From assembly GCA_033782935.1 (NCBI GenBank), contig JAWQEG010000415.1:53501-117500 (forward strand): a stretch of 64,000 bases of DNA, given 5' to 3'. A program made the position numbers and the translations under genes. Of this stretch, positions 23,401 through 33,665 are shown in pieces. A model generated the notes under the pieces. That model ran no database searches. It was given only the letters and a program-made list of their open reading frames with translations, and was not told where the DNA came from. Origin of the DNA: Petrolisthes cinctipes. Taxonomy: Eukaryota; Arthropoda; Malacostraca; Decapoda; Porcellanidae. The stretch's first letter is position 1; each line of letters opens with the position of its first letter.

Positions 23401-24125
23401 CTGAGCTCTCGGCCATTTTATATGCCCTCCAAGTAATTTTTACTCTCCCTCAGCCTTTGTTTACTATTTTTAGCAATTCCTGTAGTGCCTTGCAGGCCTT
23501 GTGTAATTTTAACTCTTCCCATCCCCTGGTGTTGGCCATTCTTGAGTGGCTTGTCCTCCTGGGTCGTCGTGGCCGCAAAGTCACTTTTTGTTGGGTCCCG
23601 GCCCATGTGGGTGTTGATGGGAATGAGCGGGCTGACGCCCTGGCTAAGGCTGCGGTCTCCAATTCCTGGCCTCCTGCCAGGCGTCATCCTGTTCCTGCAG
23701 TGGACCTTCGACCCTACATAGATGCTACCGTTCGTTCCTGCTGGCAGGACAGATGGGACGCCGTAGGGGCTAACAAGCTCCGCGACATCCGCCAGCGCCT
23801 TGGTTTGTGGAGCTACAGTGGCCTGTCCCGCCGGTGGGAGACGGCTCTTGTACGTCTCCGCATTGGCCACACATTATTGACTCATGGCTTTTTAATGGAG
23901 AGGGCTCACCCTCCCTACTGTGATGATTGTCTGGTCCCGTTGACAGTGCGGCATTTTATTGTTGAGTGTCCCAGCCTTGGTGACCTTCGTCGTAGGCACC
24001 TCTCTGAGTACCAGGAGGGTGACGGTTCTTACAGTCTCTCTCAGGTCCTCGGGGAGGAGGCTTGTGGTGTGGGAGGGAACACCCTCTCCTATGTGGAGGA
24101 GGCTGGCCTTCTCCACAAATTGTGA
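20448..24125 (+). pseudogene. LINE A ORF2: AP endonuclease, reverse transcriptase, RNase H (broken)
   Basis: The frame starts at about 20448 with VLQWNCRGLRASWEE, the APE endonuclease start. Endonuclease motifs continue (LQETMLG, LLGDFNGRHPLWG, LYGSDHFPI). RT motifs follow at 21800-23018: TSPGPDNIPYEML, LNYRPVALTS, FFDLEKA, EEGVPQGSVLS and YVDD at about 22428-22440. RNase H lies at 23280-23680, with FTAELSAI and WVPAHVGVDGNERADALAKAAV. A final Cys/His segment (PPYCDDCLVPLTVRHFIVEC) ends the protein. Defects: a stop at 21717-21719 with a frame change, a nonsense codon right after DLEKA near 22192, a frame change near 22270, and a stop near 23017. Confidence 0.9.
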
Positions 24126-24385
24126 ATTTTATTGTATTTATGGCTATTAATTTTTAGGTAGTTAAAGTTTAATGTTTCTTTCGTTAATATTTCAATTCTT
24201 TTATATATCTAACTTAAGTAGGTTATTTCATTAATATATGATATTTTGGAAGACATGGGTTTTATTCATGCTGCTTCTCCCTTTCGAGGTAGTGAAAATT
24301 ATTTAATCTTTGTACATATTTTATTAAAGATGTAGATGACCTTTTTATGTTGGGCGGTATATGACCATTGCTGTTGAGCCGCCAA

Positions 24386-24399
24386 ATGCCTAATGGCAT
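24386..24399 (+). other. 3' terminal hairpin of LINE A
   Basis: ATGCC-TAAT-GGCAT forms a 5-bp stem just before the AATA-repeat tail. Such hairpins near LINE 3' ends can be recognised by the RT. LINE B has a similar one. Confidence 0.55.
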
Positions 24400-24419
24400 C
24401 AATAAATAAATAAATCAAT

Positions 24420-24905
24420 CCTCTCCTTGTCCCTGGACCATTCCCTCGACCTCTCTCTCAAGCTGTGGCTCGAGGAGGAAGGAGTATGGGAAGGTGTTAC
24501 TCTGGTTGGGTGAGGGGTGGAGGAACGTGCTTGGGAGGCATCCTCCACCTCCGCCTCTGAGGGAGGGGGGGGGGTCTGTGGTGGACCTGTCAGTCGACAC
24601 CGTCCTCTGCTGCATGATGGCCATGGATGTGCCGAGCTCAGGGTTCCTCCAGGTAACGCAGAGCCCCAGCTTGACGCACATCTTCCTCGCCCTCGTCTAC
24701 GCCTTCCTTAGGAGTGCCAAGGAGTCAAGAGAATTGTGTGTTTCCTGTGGTGCTTCCCAGGGAGTGCACACCTCACAAGCCTTTGGGTCGTACCCCTCGG
24801 CCGACCAGCACACGGCATGAAGGAAACAGTGGCAGTGGCCGTTGGTGGAGATCCTCACTCCGCACCTGGGCTCCATGCACAAGGCAGTCAAAGACTCTGG
24901 GAGAC
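24420..24905 (-). pseudogene. DIRS family B ORF1 N-terminal part
   Basis: The minus strand encodes CGVRISTNGHCHC, AEGYDPKACEVCTPW and RKAWTRARKM, matching family A ORF1 (CTVRVSPDGHLHC, LGYDPLACGVCRPW, RMAWTRARRM). The Cys/His pattern suggests a zinc-binding N-terminus. Upstream, a pyrimidine tract ends in CCCAG (about 24907-24895), in the place of the acceptor in family A. The frame runs into the LINE insertion. Confidence 0.8.
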
Positions 24906-26103
24906 AGGAAAAATCCTATTAGGGTTGTGTCGGGTAGGGAAACCTCCCCCCAATCTCGGCTGGAGCCGAGGTCGGGGGTGGGGTGAACCTGCCTACTTCC
25001 TAGAATCCTACGTAGGCGTAAGGACCCCATAGTCCCCCCTCTTTATTCTAAAAATAGACCTGGCAAGGTTAACCCAAACCGTAAATTAACTCTGACCTTC
25101 AACCTGACTGAACCCAGGAAAGAAGGAGGGTTTTAACACTAGGAGATTAACCAGGTAGAAAATGAGTACAGCCCGGAGGGCGGGAGGAGGAAAGGGAAGG
25201 GTAGGTCGGAGACTAGAATTCCCTAGGGGGGAAAAGGTTGGGAGCTAAGTCGCAGGTAGGGTGATTCAGGAGGCCGGGTATCAAAACCTGACCCCTAACA
25301 ATCCCAAGAGAGGCGAAGGGTTAAGCGGCAGATAGGGAAAAGGAAAGTGAAAGTGAGACTGGCTAGAGGTAGCATGAGAACAGATAGGCAGGGAGAACAT
25401 GTTGTGGAACAAACTAGGCCTATACAATTGAACTCAAAGGAAATAACCCTCACATGAACAAAAACTGTTGGAGTTTGGTGTGGGACGAATATGAGAAACA
25501 AAATTCGTAGTCAAGGGGGGTCCTGAGGGAGCCAAACCCTACAAAAAAGTATATGGCAGAAACTAGTCCTGAATATAGGCCCGTGGCCCAGAATGTCGAG
25601 GAACAGAGACTACTCTGGGGGTACCCTACCAGAAAAACCCCAAGGTGACCTGTGAACCCCGTACAGGGGAAAAGAGGAGAAAACGTCGTGAATATGAAAA
25701 GTGAACTTAACAAAATTCAGGACAACGAATATGCGCTGGCTCAAAAATTCGTGAAAATAGGGGTACCTCAGAAGAGGAAAACCCCGACCGGACACAGAAA
25801 CCCGAAACATGACACAGGGGAGAATATCCGTAAGGGAAAATCCTGAATCGGAGAAACATACCAATCTCCACCGGACGTAGTTCCAGCTGGCACCAGGAAC
25901 ATGTAAAACACACTGCCTTAGCTAAAAATAGGGAAACTAATCCCTTGTACTGAAGGTACGAGGGGCCACCACATGGGGGTAAACAATAGCAGAATAACTT
26001 ACCATCACTCTGTAGTAGAAGGCTGGGACACGACACGACACCACATGGACCAGAATGACGAGAGCAGCGCAGAGGAGTGAGTGGTGAGGGTTCTGCTAAG
26101 AGA

Positions 26104-26245
26104 ATGAGCCTCTTGGGCAGATCAAGGGTTGAACCGACTTACGGGGTAAATGAAGGGGTTGCCAAGGCCCAATTAATCAGGGTATACTCACGTTTCCTTT
26201 CTTCAAATGCCTAGCACAACCCATGGTAGGGATAACCATGGAAGA
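26104..26245 (-). repeat. Inverted copy of 14736-14856
   Basis: Reverse complement of the stretch near 14740-14855, sharing CCCATGGTAGGGATAACCATGG and GCCCAATTAAT, with an extra 20-30 bp in this copy. It lies at the outer (5') end of DIRS family B, so it may be its terminal repeat. Confidence 0.65.
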
Positions 26246-26249
26246 ATTC

Positions 26250-29200
26250 CCCTTGATTATGACCATCTCCCTCCTTCCTACTCGGTACTTCGGGTTGATG
26301 GGAAATTGGTCACCATTGGGACTGTCCTTGAGGACACGTCACACCTGTGACAGGATGTGCATATTGTTCTGCGGTGGCACAAATTATCTTTGTAAACCCA
26401 TGCCTGTGGCTGTGGGTCTGGCTCCTCCTCCTAAGGTTACCTTTCAAACAATGGAAACACTTTCCATCATTCTCGGCATCCCCACCTACAACCGACACCG
26501 AAGGTAGAGGTGGTACCGCATCACGTCAAGGCCTTCCTTCCTTCCCCGCCTCCTCCGGTTCCTTCCCCGGCCACTTCAGTTCCTTCTCCGGCTCAGGTTC
26601 CTTCCCTGGCTCCTCCGGTTCCTTCCCCGGCCCCTCCAGTTCCTTCACCGGCTCCTCTGGTTCCTTCCCCACTCCCTCCTTCTCTCACACTCCCCCCTCT
26701 TGTTCTGCCTACCCCGCGGCCCTCCCACCAGAGGATTTAAGACCATTCTTAGGAGTTCCCTCGGGAATTGAGGTCGTCCTCAATGGGGAAACCTTAACTC
26801 TTTCACAGCCTAGAGCTGCTTGACAAGGGAATAGCTTTGTTGCTCTCACCCCCGCTTTTGAGCGACCTTCAGTCCCCTTTTTTCCTTCTGTGGCTACTAG
26901 GTCAACTCTGGGACAACCACCCTTACCCTGGACCTACCATCAGGGTGGGTGGTTCCCATAACAAACGGCCTAGTACCTCAGGTAGGATCAGTCAGGAATA
27001 GATCAGTTCCCAAGTACAGCCTACTGTTTTAATCCTACCACCCTATCCTACTCCTACTCCTTTGAATGACCCTCAACTACTTTTGGTTCCTCCGCGGCTG
27101 TGGGTCGAATATGGATCAACCTCCCCACCCTTAGGTTTACCTCGGGGTGGATGGCTCCCATAGCACCCCGTCTATAACCTCGAATTAGACTCAGTCAGTT
27201 ATCAAATGACTTCTCCTAGGGTGCAACCGTTTGTATTTCTCTTCTACCATATCCGTACCATCGGCTTCGAGTATGATAGTGGGAAGTGGGTAAACCTCTA
27301 CCCACTTTTGGGAGTTCCTTTCAGGAACCTAGGTTGTTTTCAGCAGGCGGAATCATCGAAGTTGCTAGCCTCGAGCAGTGGTGACAAGTAATAGCCTGAA
27401 GCTATTACCACTGCACCATTAAGCAACCCTCACCCCCCCCCCTAAATGTTCGTTCTTCCTCGGCTGATAGGGTCGACTCGGGGTAAACCTTCCCACCCTT
27501 GGGTTGAGCCCTGGGGTGGGTGAGTCCCATAGCATCCATCTACTACTTCCAATGAGGATCAGACAGGAGTTACCCAGGTAGAGGTGTATAAGGATGTGGA
27601 CTTAATCCATCCTTCCTTATTGCACACTCCCTTCCAGGTCAATTATTTTGACCTCACCCCTTCAGGGACATCCCCATTTTACACCCCTAGTTGATCTGGG
27701 TCGGGGATAACCCTGTCTTCTGGCCTATTTTGTGAAATAAAGCCAGTTGTCTAGGGCTTAGCTCCTCCTCCCAAGTAACACTGGCTACGAATTTTTAGAA
27801 GTTAGCCATCCTGCTCCAGCAACCCATTCACCGACACCACGCCCTCGTCTTCCCTGAGGGGTCGGGACTGCCTCAGCAGTGGTTGGTGGCACCAATGGTG
27901 TTAACTGTGGCCATCACCAAGGCTGAAGAAGGGAGGCTAGGATCCAAGCCACCTAATCCTTCCTTCTCAGTCATCCTACCTACATCGGGACAACCTCGCC
28001 CTGTGACCAACCTGTGATGGCCTGAATCAAAGAGGGTTCATCACGTCCTTATTGATGGCCCATACCATGTCAGTGATATCTACCCTCATTACCTTGTGGC
28101 CGATGTCGTACCACCTCACTGAGGGAGTGTCATCGCTTTCACGTGACATTCCCATGCAAGTAAATGTTGTCTTGTAATTTGAAGTTTAACCATTAATCCC
28201 TCCCAAATCAGTTATCGGTCAGTTGGACCATCTTTCACACAACTGTATCTTTTTACCTGTACAATCCATTCAGTGGGACACAGCAAATTCATCCCTGTCA
28301 CTTTCTCCCTTCTACATGCTGCGGACCACCCTCCAGGTTCAAAGGCGAACCTTTACCTCACCTTCTCCAGGTGTCAAGGGGAATCACGGTTGGTGACCAT
28401 ATATTTTGCAGCCCCGGTTATTCCTCTAAGGCGGTTGAAACACCGTTGATTTAACCTAGAGATCAACCAATGGGTACCAATCATTCCTCGGATTATGCCG
28501 AGATGGGCACCTCGATTACTCGTTAGAGTATAAGGCCTATGGTTAAAATCGGAATACCCGGTTTGACAGGTCCACCTTCTTCCATTGTGGTTTTGACAGA
28601 CACTTCGGACGTGGGGTGGGGATTTCAATCTAACCAGAGTCACCAACAGTCTGGAGAGTGGGACAAACACATAATTATCAGGGGACAACAGGTTAATCTC
28701 CTGTTTCTAGTTTTAAACCCTCAGTTGTCATTTATGTCCAATATCTTCAAGATGGACAACTCCTCCAGTGAGGTGTATCAACAATCAAGGCACCTCACAC
28801 CTGCATACCCTCCTCTCACTCTTGGAACGCCGCCGCCTCAGAGCCCGTTCACGAGAGTTATACCCCACGGCCTCATTGCTGAGAGAGGAGAATGTGTGAG
28901 CGAACACTCTCTAATGTTTCAAAACGTCCTCGGGGGAGTAACAACACTGAAACTTCAGGTTTGTCAGTCGCTGGTCTCCCAGACGTCGACCTTTTTACGT
29001 CCCTTTTTCTCGTAGAGACTCTCAGGTGGTCACCATGCTTCTCCGAAGTGTCAGTTATTCTATGTCAAGAATGAGATAGAGGGTCCCTGACCTGTCCCGA
29101 CACAGGGTTTCAAATTATGTGTGTCTTCCAGAGGTGAAGCAACTGTTGGTTTCACAAAATTTTCACAAATCTTTGTTTCTTTGTGATTTGGCAGAACTTT

Positions 29201-29640
29201 CCTGGGTCTATCAGTTAGCTGCTTTGACCCACCAGCCTTCTTTACTGTCTGGCTCACAATTTCACATCAGTAATTTTTTCGCCTTCCCGATGGTCCTTGC
29301 CATATTCAAACAAACCGATGATCAGCTACGACACCGGGTGTTACCTAGCTTCCTACTAAACTGCACACATCACCCATTGTGTCATGTTCAAGCTCTCAGG
29401 GATTATATTACGGCCACCCTAAGTCTCTCCCCGGATCACCTGCTTAGTAATCCCCTGACGGGGAGACACAGGGCGGCAAAGTCTGTGTCACGTACACTAT
29501 ACAATTCAATTTGGGGGCTTTAACTGCGTCCTTAACCTTCCTTAGCATGCACTCCACATAGGAGATGCAGGCAATGGGATATTGGGGCTTCGGCTTCCCT
29601 CGTTCGATTACTTTTCTTAATGCTCAGGACGTGCCTGGCG
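26250..29640 (+). mobile_element. DIRS-type element family D, heavily decayed
   Basis: 26510-26740 is a Pro/Ser-rich ORF1-like stretch with short repeats. 28560-28690 encodes an RNase H start (VLTDTSDVGWGFQSN) matching family A (VATDASDVGWGYQSC). 29119-29640 matches the tyrosine recombinase. Order and strand agree with one DIRS element, but stops and indels are everywhere and no RT core is recognisable. Repeated phrases such as GGGTGGNTGGTTCCCATAG recur at 26940, 27145 and 27515. Confidence 0.65.
29119..29640 (+). pseudogene. DIRS family D tyrosine recombinase remnant
   Basis: Encodes YQLAALTHQPSLLS, KQTDDQLRHRVLPSFL, HHPLCHVQALRDYI and LSPDHLLSNPLTG, each aligning to the family A recombinase. 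The Arg of the GYRASQLAALT motif is lost (VYQLAALT here) and the C-terminal HxxR/Tyr part is shifted out of frame. It cannot be active. Confidence 0.75.
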
Positions 29641-30009
29641 TTGCGCTCACGACACTGTCCCAGGCGGCCTCGTGAGATTTAAAGTTCGCCTCCTTCCCTG
29701 TCGGGGAGCTTGTCTCGCAAAAAAAGGGGTGGGGGGGAGGAAACGTTATATGAGGTTCCGCCAAGCATAAACTATCTGTAAATATTTGGTCATAGTGTAA
29801 ATAAAAAAAAAAAAAATATGACCGCTTTTATCGTTGCATATGTAAAATGTTGGATCTAAGAAACACACGCATTGGTTAATAAAATAAGGTAAAGAAATGA
29901 AATTTCTTGACTACCTTTTATTACTATATTTTACATATCCTTCACTTACTTAGGCGGCTTTCCCAAGTGGTACAGCATACCTCCCTTTCTCCAGCTTGTC
30001 CTGCTACAC
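29641..30009. other. No recognised gene
   Basis: Contains a G-run (29728-29738), an A-run (29802-29816) and AT-rich sequence; no coding region recognised. Confidence 0.5.
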
Positions 30010-30111
30010 TAACATGGTATTTTGAGCATAGAATACTAAGGTTGCAGAGGTCAGCATTGTCCTCTAAACTGGTATTTCTGCGCTTCAAAATAGCATGTTA
30101 TATACATCTCT
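30010..30111. repeat. Short palindromic repeat (MITE-like), copy 1
   Basis: Ends TAACATGGTATTTTGA and TCAAAATAGCATGTTA are inverted. The core matches 37805-37882 in the opposite orientation. Thus one copy lies on each side of the complete DIRS element. Confidence 0.65.
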
Positions 30112-30286
30112 CCCTTCCTCCCACTTCCTGTCCTTGGTAAAGGTAATGGGGAACCTCTGAACATGAGGGGGGTCCTGAGGATCCTTATCAGTTGGAGTGT
30201 GATAGGTCGAGTTAAGTCTTCTATATTTAGTGCTTATTCCAAAAAATTTTGGGATAAATGTTCTGTGTGAGCACATATATATATAT

Positions 30287-30507
30287 TTATTGGTATAGTG
30301 AAACCAGTACAGCTGGTTGCTATAGAATAGGCCCCTTCACAAGCCCAGGCCCCGTGTAGGCATAATCTGGGTTGGAAGGGTCAATTCCGTGACGTTCATC
30401 AGAAGTAAATAAAATTCAAATCTGGCGCTGTACTAATAGTGGAGCCACCTGGTGGTGGTGAGGTGAGGTATTAAGCCCCTCCTCCGCTGAATACCGCTCG
30501 TCCACTC
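30287..30507. repeat. Left inverted terminal repeat of DIRS A
   Basis: About 220 bp matching the reverse complement of 37479-37700 with few differences. It begins TTATTGG, which is also where the joined ends meet in the internal complementary region. Confidence 0.9.
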
Positions 30508-31295
30508 TGTCGCGGAACACACGTCTGTCAACATCTACGCTCCTCGCTGCTACGCTATGGTATTGTGTCGCGTGTTCCTGCTAAGTTTTCTTTTGTGTTC
30601 TAGTGGCTAGCCTGCTTTGCAGATGTATCATGTGTGTTTTCTAGGAGGGTTTTTAGGTGTTTATGGGGTTTTTATCTTCGTTAGGACTTAGTTCTTTCCT
30701 TAAGCGAAGGGGGCTTTTCAGCCCCTGTTTTCGGAGTTTTTCTCCGTCTGTCCCCTCTTTCACTGTCCCTCCTGCCACTAGTACATTCTTCGTGTGTATT
30801 TTATCGGGGTTTTCTGGGGTTTTTAGCGAGGTTAGTGGGCGCCACGTGGGACTTCCCCACCCCACGTGGTGACCACATGGGGTCTTTGCAGCCCTTCCTC
30901 TTGCCTTCCCCGATTATTATGTGTCCCCTCTCGGTAGGGGGGAGTGAGAATTGTGCCCTGGTTCTCTCTTCCTCTCCCGGGCGGGGGTTTCTTATTTTAT
31001 TTTGGGGTTCTTCCATTATTTTCAGCCTGGAGTGTTTCTTCTCAGGCTATCGGGTCCCCTCCTACCCCTCCTTCTGGTTCATCTGTCCGGGGGGCCCTTT
31101 TTTACCCGCTCCATGTGGCGGACGATTCTGGTTTTACGGGGTTTTTCCCTGGGCGGCTGCGCGAGTGTGGGGGATCGTGTTCTGGTCCCCAGGTTCAGCG
31201 GGCGTGTCCCGCGCTTCTTTCCTTCGGGGAGGATGGGTTTGTGTTCCAGTGTTTGCACGTGTTAACCCATGTTTGTGTATTCTTTTCTCCCCCAG

Positions 31296-33665
31296 CCTAC
31301 TCGTGCCCTTTGTGCTGCCTCAGGATGTACCGTGCGGGTCTCGCCTGACGGACACCTGCACTGTTCTCCTCACGCACCCTGCTTCACTCCCTTGGGTTAC
31401 GACCCTTTGGCGTGTGGTGTGTGCCGCCCCTGGGCTGAGTTGTGTCGGGTTACCTCCCCTTCTGCCCGCTCCAAGCTCCCTGCCCTTGCTTCTCTTCGTA
31501 TGGCGTGGACGAGGGCTAGGAGAATGGCCCACAAACGAGACGGTTCTTCTTTGGCGTGGGTGGACCCGATTTTGGGAGCGGACCTGGGTTTATTCAGGAC
31601 CCGTTACCCTTCTTCCTGTCTCTCGGAGTCTCAGGGGCTAGAACCTCCTGAGACCCGAGAGATTGAGCCTGCTTCCCTAGGCGGTACTACGACTCCTTCT
31701 CGGGGCTTATCCCCCCGGGAAGCGAGCGAGTCTGTCGCGCTGGTTCTCCCGACTGCCTCACCGGTACAAGGGCCCAGCAGGGAACCTCCAGCTTCGCCTC
31801 CTGCTAGAGCTGGCTCCTCAGGCCTCTCTAGAGGACGCAAGCGTTCGGCTAAAAGGTCCCGCCACTCCAGGAAGTCCCGTGCTCGTCGCCGTTCTCCTTC
31901 CTCCTCTTCTTCGTCGTCCTCTTCCTCTTCTTCGTCGTCGGGGAGCTCTCCTTCGCCCGCCCGCAATTCCAGCAGGGGTAAGCGGGGGGGGGACAGCCCC
32001 TCGTCGAGGAAGATAGTTAAGATCTTCCACACCCTTATTCCTCACGCTTTTCCTGGGGCTTCCGTCGCGCAGCCTCCGGCTGTCGCTACTGAACCCGCTC
32101 CTGTTCCCCCGCCTCCCGCTGCTGCTCCCGTCGAGGGCTCGAGTCCTCCCGGGGATGTGGGAGTCCTTTTCGTGCCTCCCGTTTCCCCAGGGCTCGAGTC
32201 TCCGTCGGGGGACGTAGCTGAGGAGTTGGTTACCTCCGCACCTCCGTCCCCGTCACCCCCTCCTTCGGGAGACGGATACCTTCCCTACTCTTGGTCTCTC
32301 CTCCCTCCTGCTTGGACCCACTCTTCGGAGGAGGGCAGACTGGTGGCCTGGTCTCCGGACACAGCTCAACCAGACGTGTGGATCCGGAGGGATGACGTCG
32401 TGGTGAAGTGGGGGGCGGATGAGAAGGGCGAGGCTATTCCCTTCTACAAGGTCCGTCCTATCTCAGCGCCCTTACCCACTTCAGCTAGGGTGTCCTCTGC
32501 GGCGACCCTGGACGCGATGGGTTTCCTGGTGGAGTACAGCCTGCTACACTTGTCCGGGGCTTGGAGGATTGACCGCTCCCACGGTAACACGGCTCTCCTC
32601 CTTTCCCCGGACGCGTACTTCCCGGGGGATAAGAGTGAAGGGGACCTGGATATTCCAGCCCTTCTCCTTAAGTCCCTGGACCACCAGAGGAACAACGCGC
32701 CCAGGAAGCCCCCTCCTCCGTCTTTCCCCGTCATCCTCCCTCATTCCCGGGCTCCCCCGGGCTTGAGGGAGTGCCTGTGGAAGACGGAGAAGGAGCCCCC
32801 GGTCCCCTATCAGCTGAAGGAGCCCGATGGTAAGTTGAGGCAGGCGGAGTCTGCTACCCGTCTGGAGCTGGCCCACACCATCTCCACGGGAGCAGCCGCC
32901 TCATTGATTAGGGACTGCCTCAACGCCCTAACCAACTCCTACCACGAGATGTCGGGTGTACAGCTAGCGTGAGTACCTTACTCGTGTATCATGTTTTTAG
33001 GGATGCTGGGTAGAGGGTCTCCCTGTTAATCCCGGGTACTTATCCCCGGGTTCGCTCGGTTTTTTCCTTGTTTACCCCTTACAGTGACACCCTCTCTTCC
33101 ATGGCCACCGTGATGGAGGGCGTGGCGGCAATGGCTACCCACTTCATGCGGGAGGAGGCGAAGGCGTTCGCCGAGGCGAGACTGGCAGCCCGCCAGGCGG
33201 CGGCTAAATCTGCGCCGGAGATGGCACAGAGGGGAGTGGTGCGAGCTGCCCCCTTGTCCCCCGCCCTCTTTGACCAACCGGCGACAGACACGATCTTCGC
33301 CTCCCTCCCAGCGGTAATCAATTTACCAAAGCCTTCCACCTCCAAGTAAGTACCTCTCGTGTTCGTCTTACCCGAGTTGTCACGGGGGTGAAATGAAAGG
33401 ATTTTCGGGTCTACTTTGGGTCCTAATCATTCTGTTTGTCCGTAGGCCACGTGCCCCACAGCCAGCCAGACCAGCCTACCAGCCCCGGAGGCCCTCCCAA
33501 CCCTCCAGGCTACCGAGGCCCTCCTATCCCACTCCCCCGAGAGCACACAACAGGCCCTCCCAGAGGGGCCAGCAGCCCTTTCGAGGAAGGGGACAGGGCT
33601 CCAAGCCCTACTCGAAGCCCAAGTCCTCCTTCAACCACCCCGCCCAGAAGGACCGCGCCACTTGA
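31296..33665 (+). CDS. DIRS A ORF1 (gag-like), spliced from three exons
   Basis: Exons 31296-32968, 33085-33345 and 33446-33665. The reading frame is continuous across both joins (GC|T and AA|G codons). A further acceptor, TTTTCTCCCCCAG, sits at 31283-31295. The protein starts with a Cys/His-rich segment, continues with an Arg/Ser-rich basic stretch (RSRHSRKSRARRRS, then a Ser run), a Pro-rich linker, a conserved globular part near PYQLKEPDGKLRQAE, and a Pro/Arg/Gln/Gly-rich end. It is presumably the capsid/nucleic-acid-binding protein. Related family B aligns without gaps across the first junction, which supports the splicing. Start codon uncertain; a frame with ATG at 31269 would include the acceptor as coding. 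Confidence 0.8.
32969..33084 (+). other. Predicted spliceosomal intron 1 in DIRS A ORF1
   Basis: Donor GTGAGT at 32969, pyrimidine tract and TTACAG ending at 33084; 116 nt. Removing it restores a frame in which VQLADTLSSMATVMEG aligns ungapped to EQLEDILKGCAMVAEG of family B, which has no intron here. Confidence 0.85.
33346..33445 (+). other. Predicted spliceosomal intron 2 in DIRS A ORF1
   Basis: Donor GTAAGT at 33346; acceptor TTTGTCCGTAG ending at 33445; 100 nt. Phase is kept (AA|G, Lys). Confidence 0.75.

Larger units (their letters stand above)
18411..24411 (+). mobile_element. LINE A: I-group-like non-LTR retrotransposon, full length but defective
   Basis: About 6.0 kb, with a zinc-knuckle ORF1, an endonuclease-RT-RNase H ORF2 and an AATA-repeat tail (24400-24414). 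It is nested in DIRS family B with an 8-bp target duplication. RNase H after RT together with a three-knuckle ORF1 points to the I superfamily (I, Nimb and relatives). Frameshifts and a nonsense codon in ORF2 make it inactive. Confidence 0.85.
15748..26080 (-). mobile_element. DIRS-type retrotransposon family B, interrupted by LINE A
   Basis: Read on the minus strand: a leader (about 26080-24905), ORF1 N-terminus (24891-24420), a 6-kb LINE insertion, the rest of ORF1 (18410-16560), then an RT fragment that stops at about 15750. Proteins align to family A along their length but are clearly diverged. The 3' part (rest of RT, RNase H, recombinase, right ITR) is missing. Frames are broken throughout, so the element is dead. 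Confidence 0.8.
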
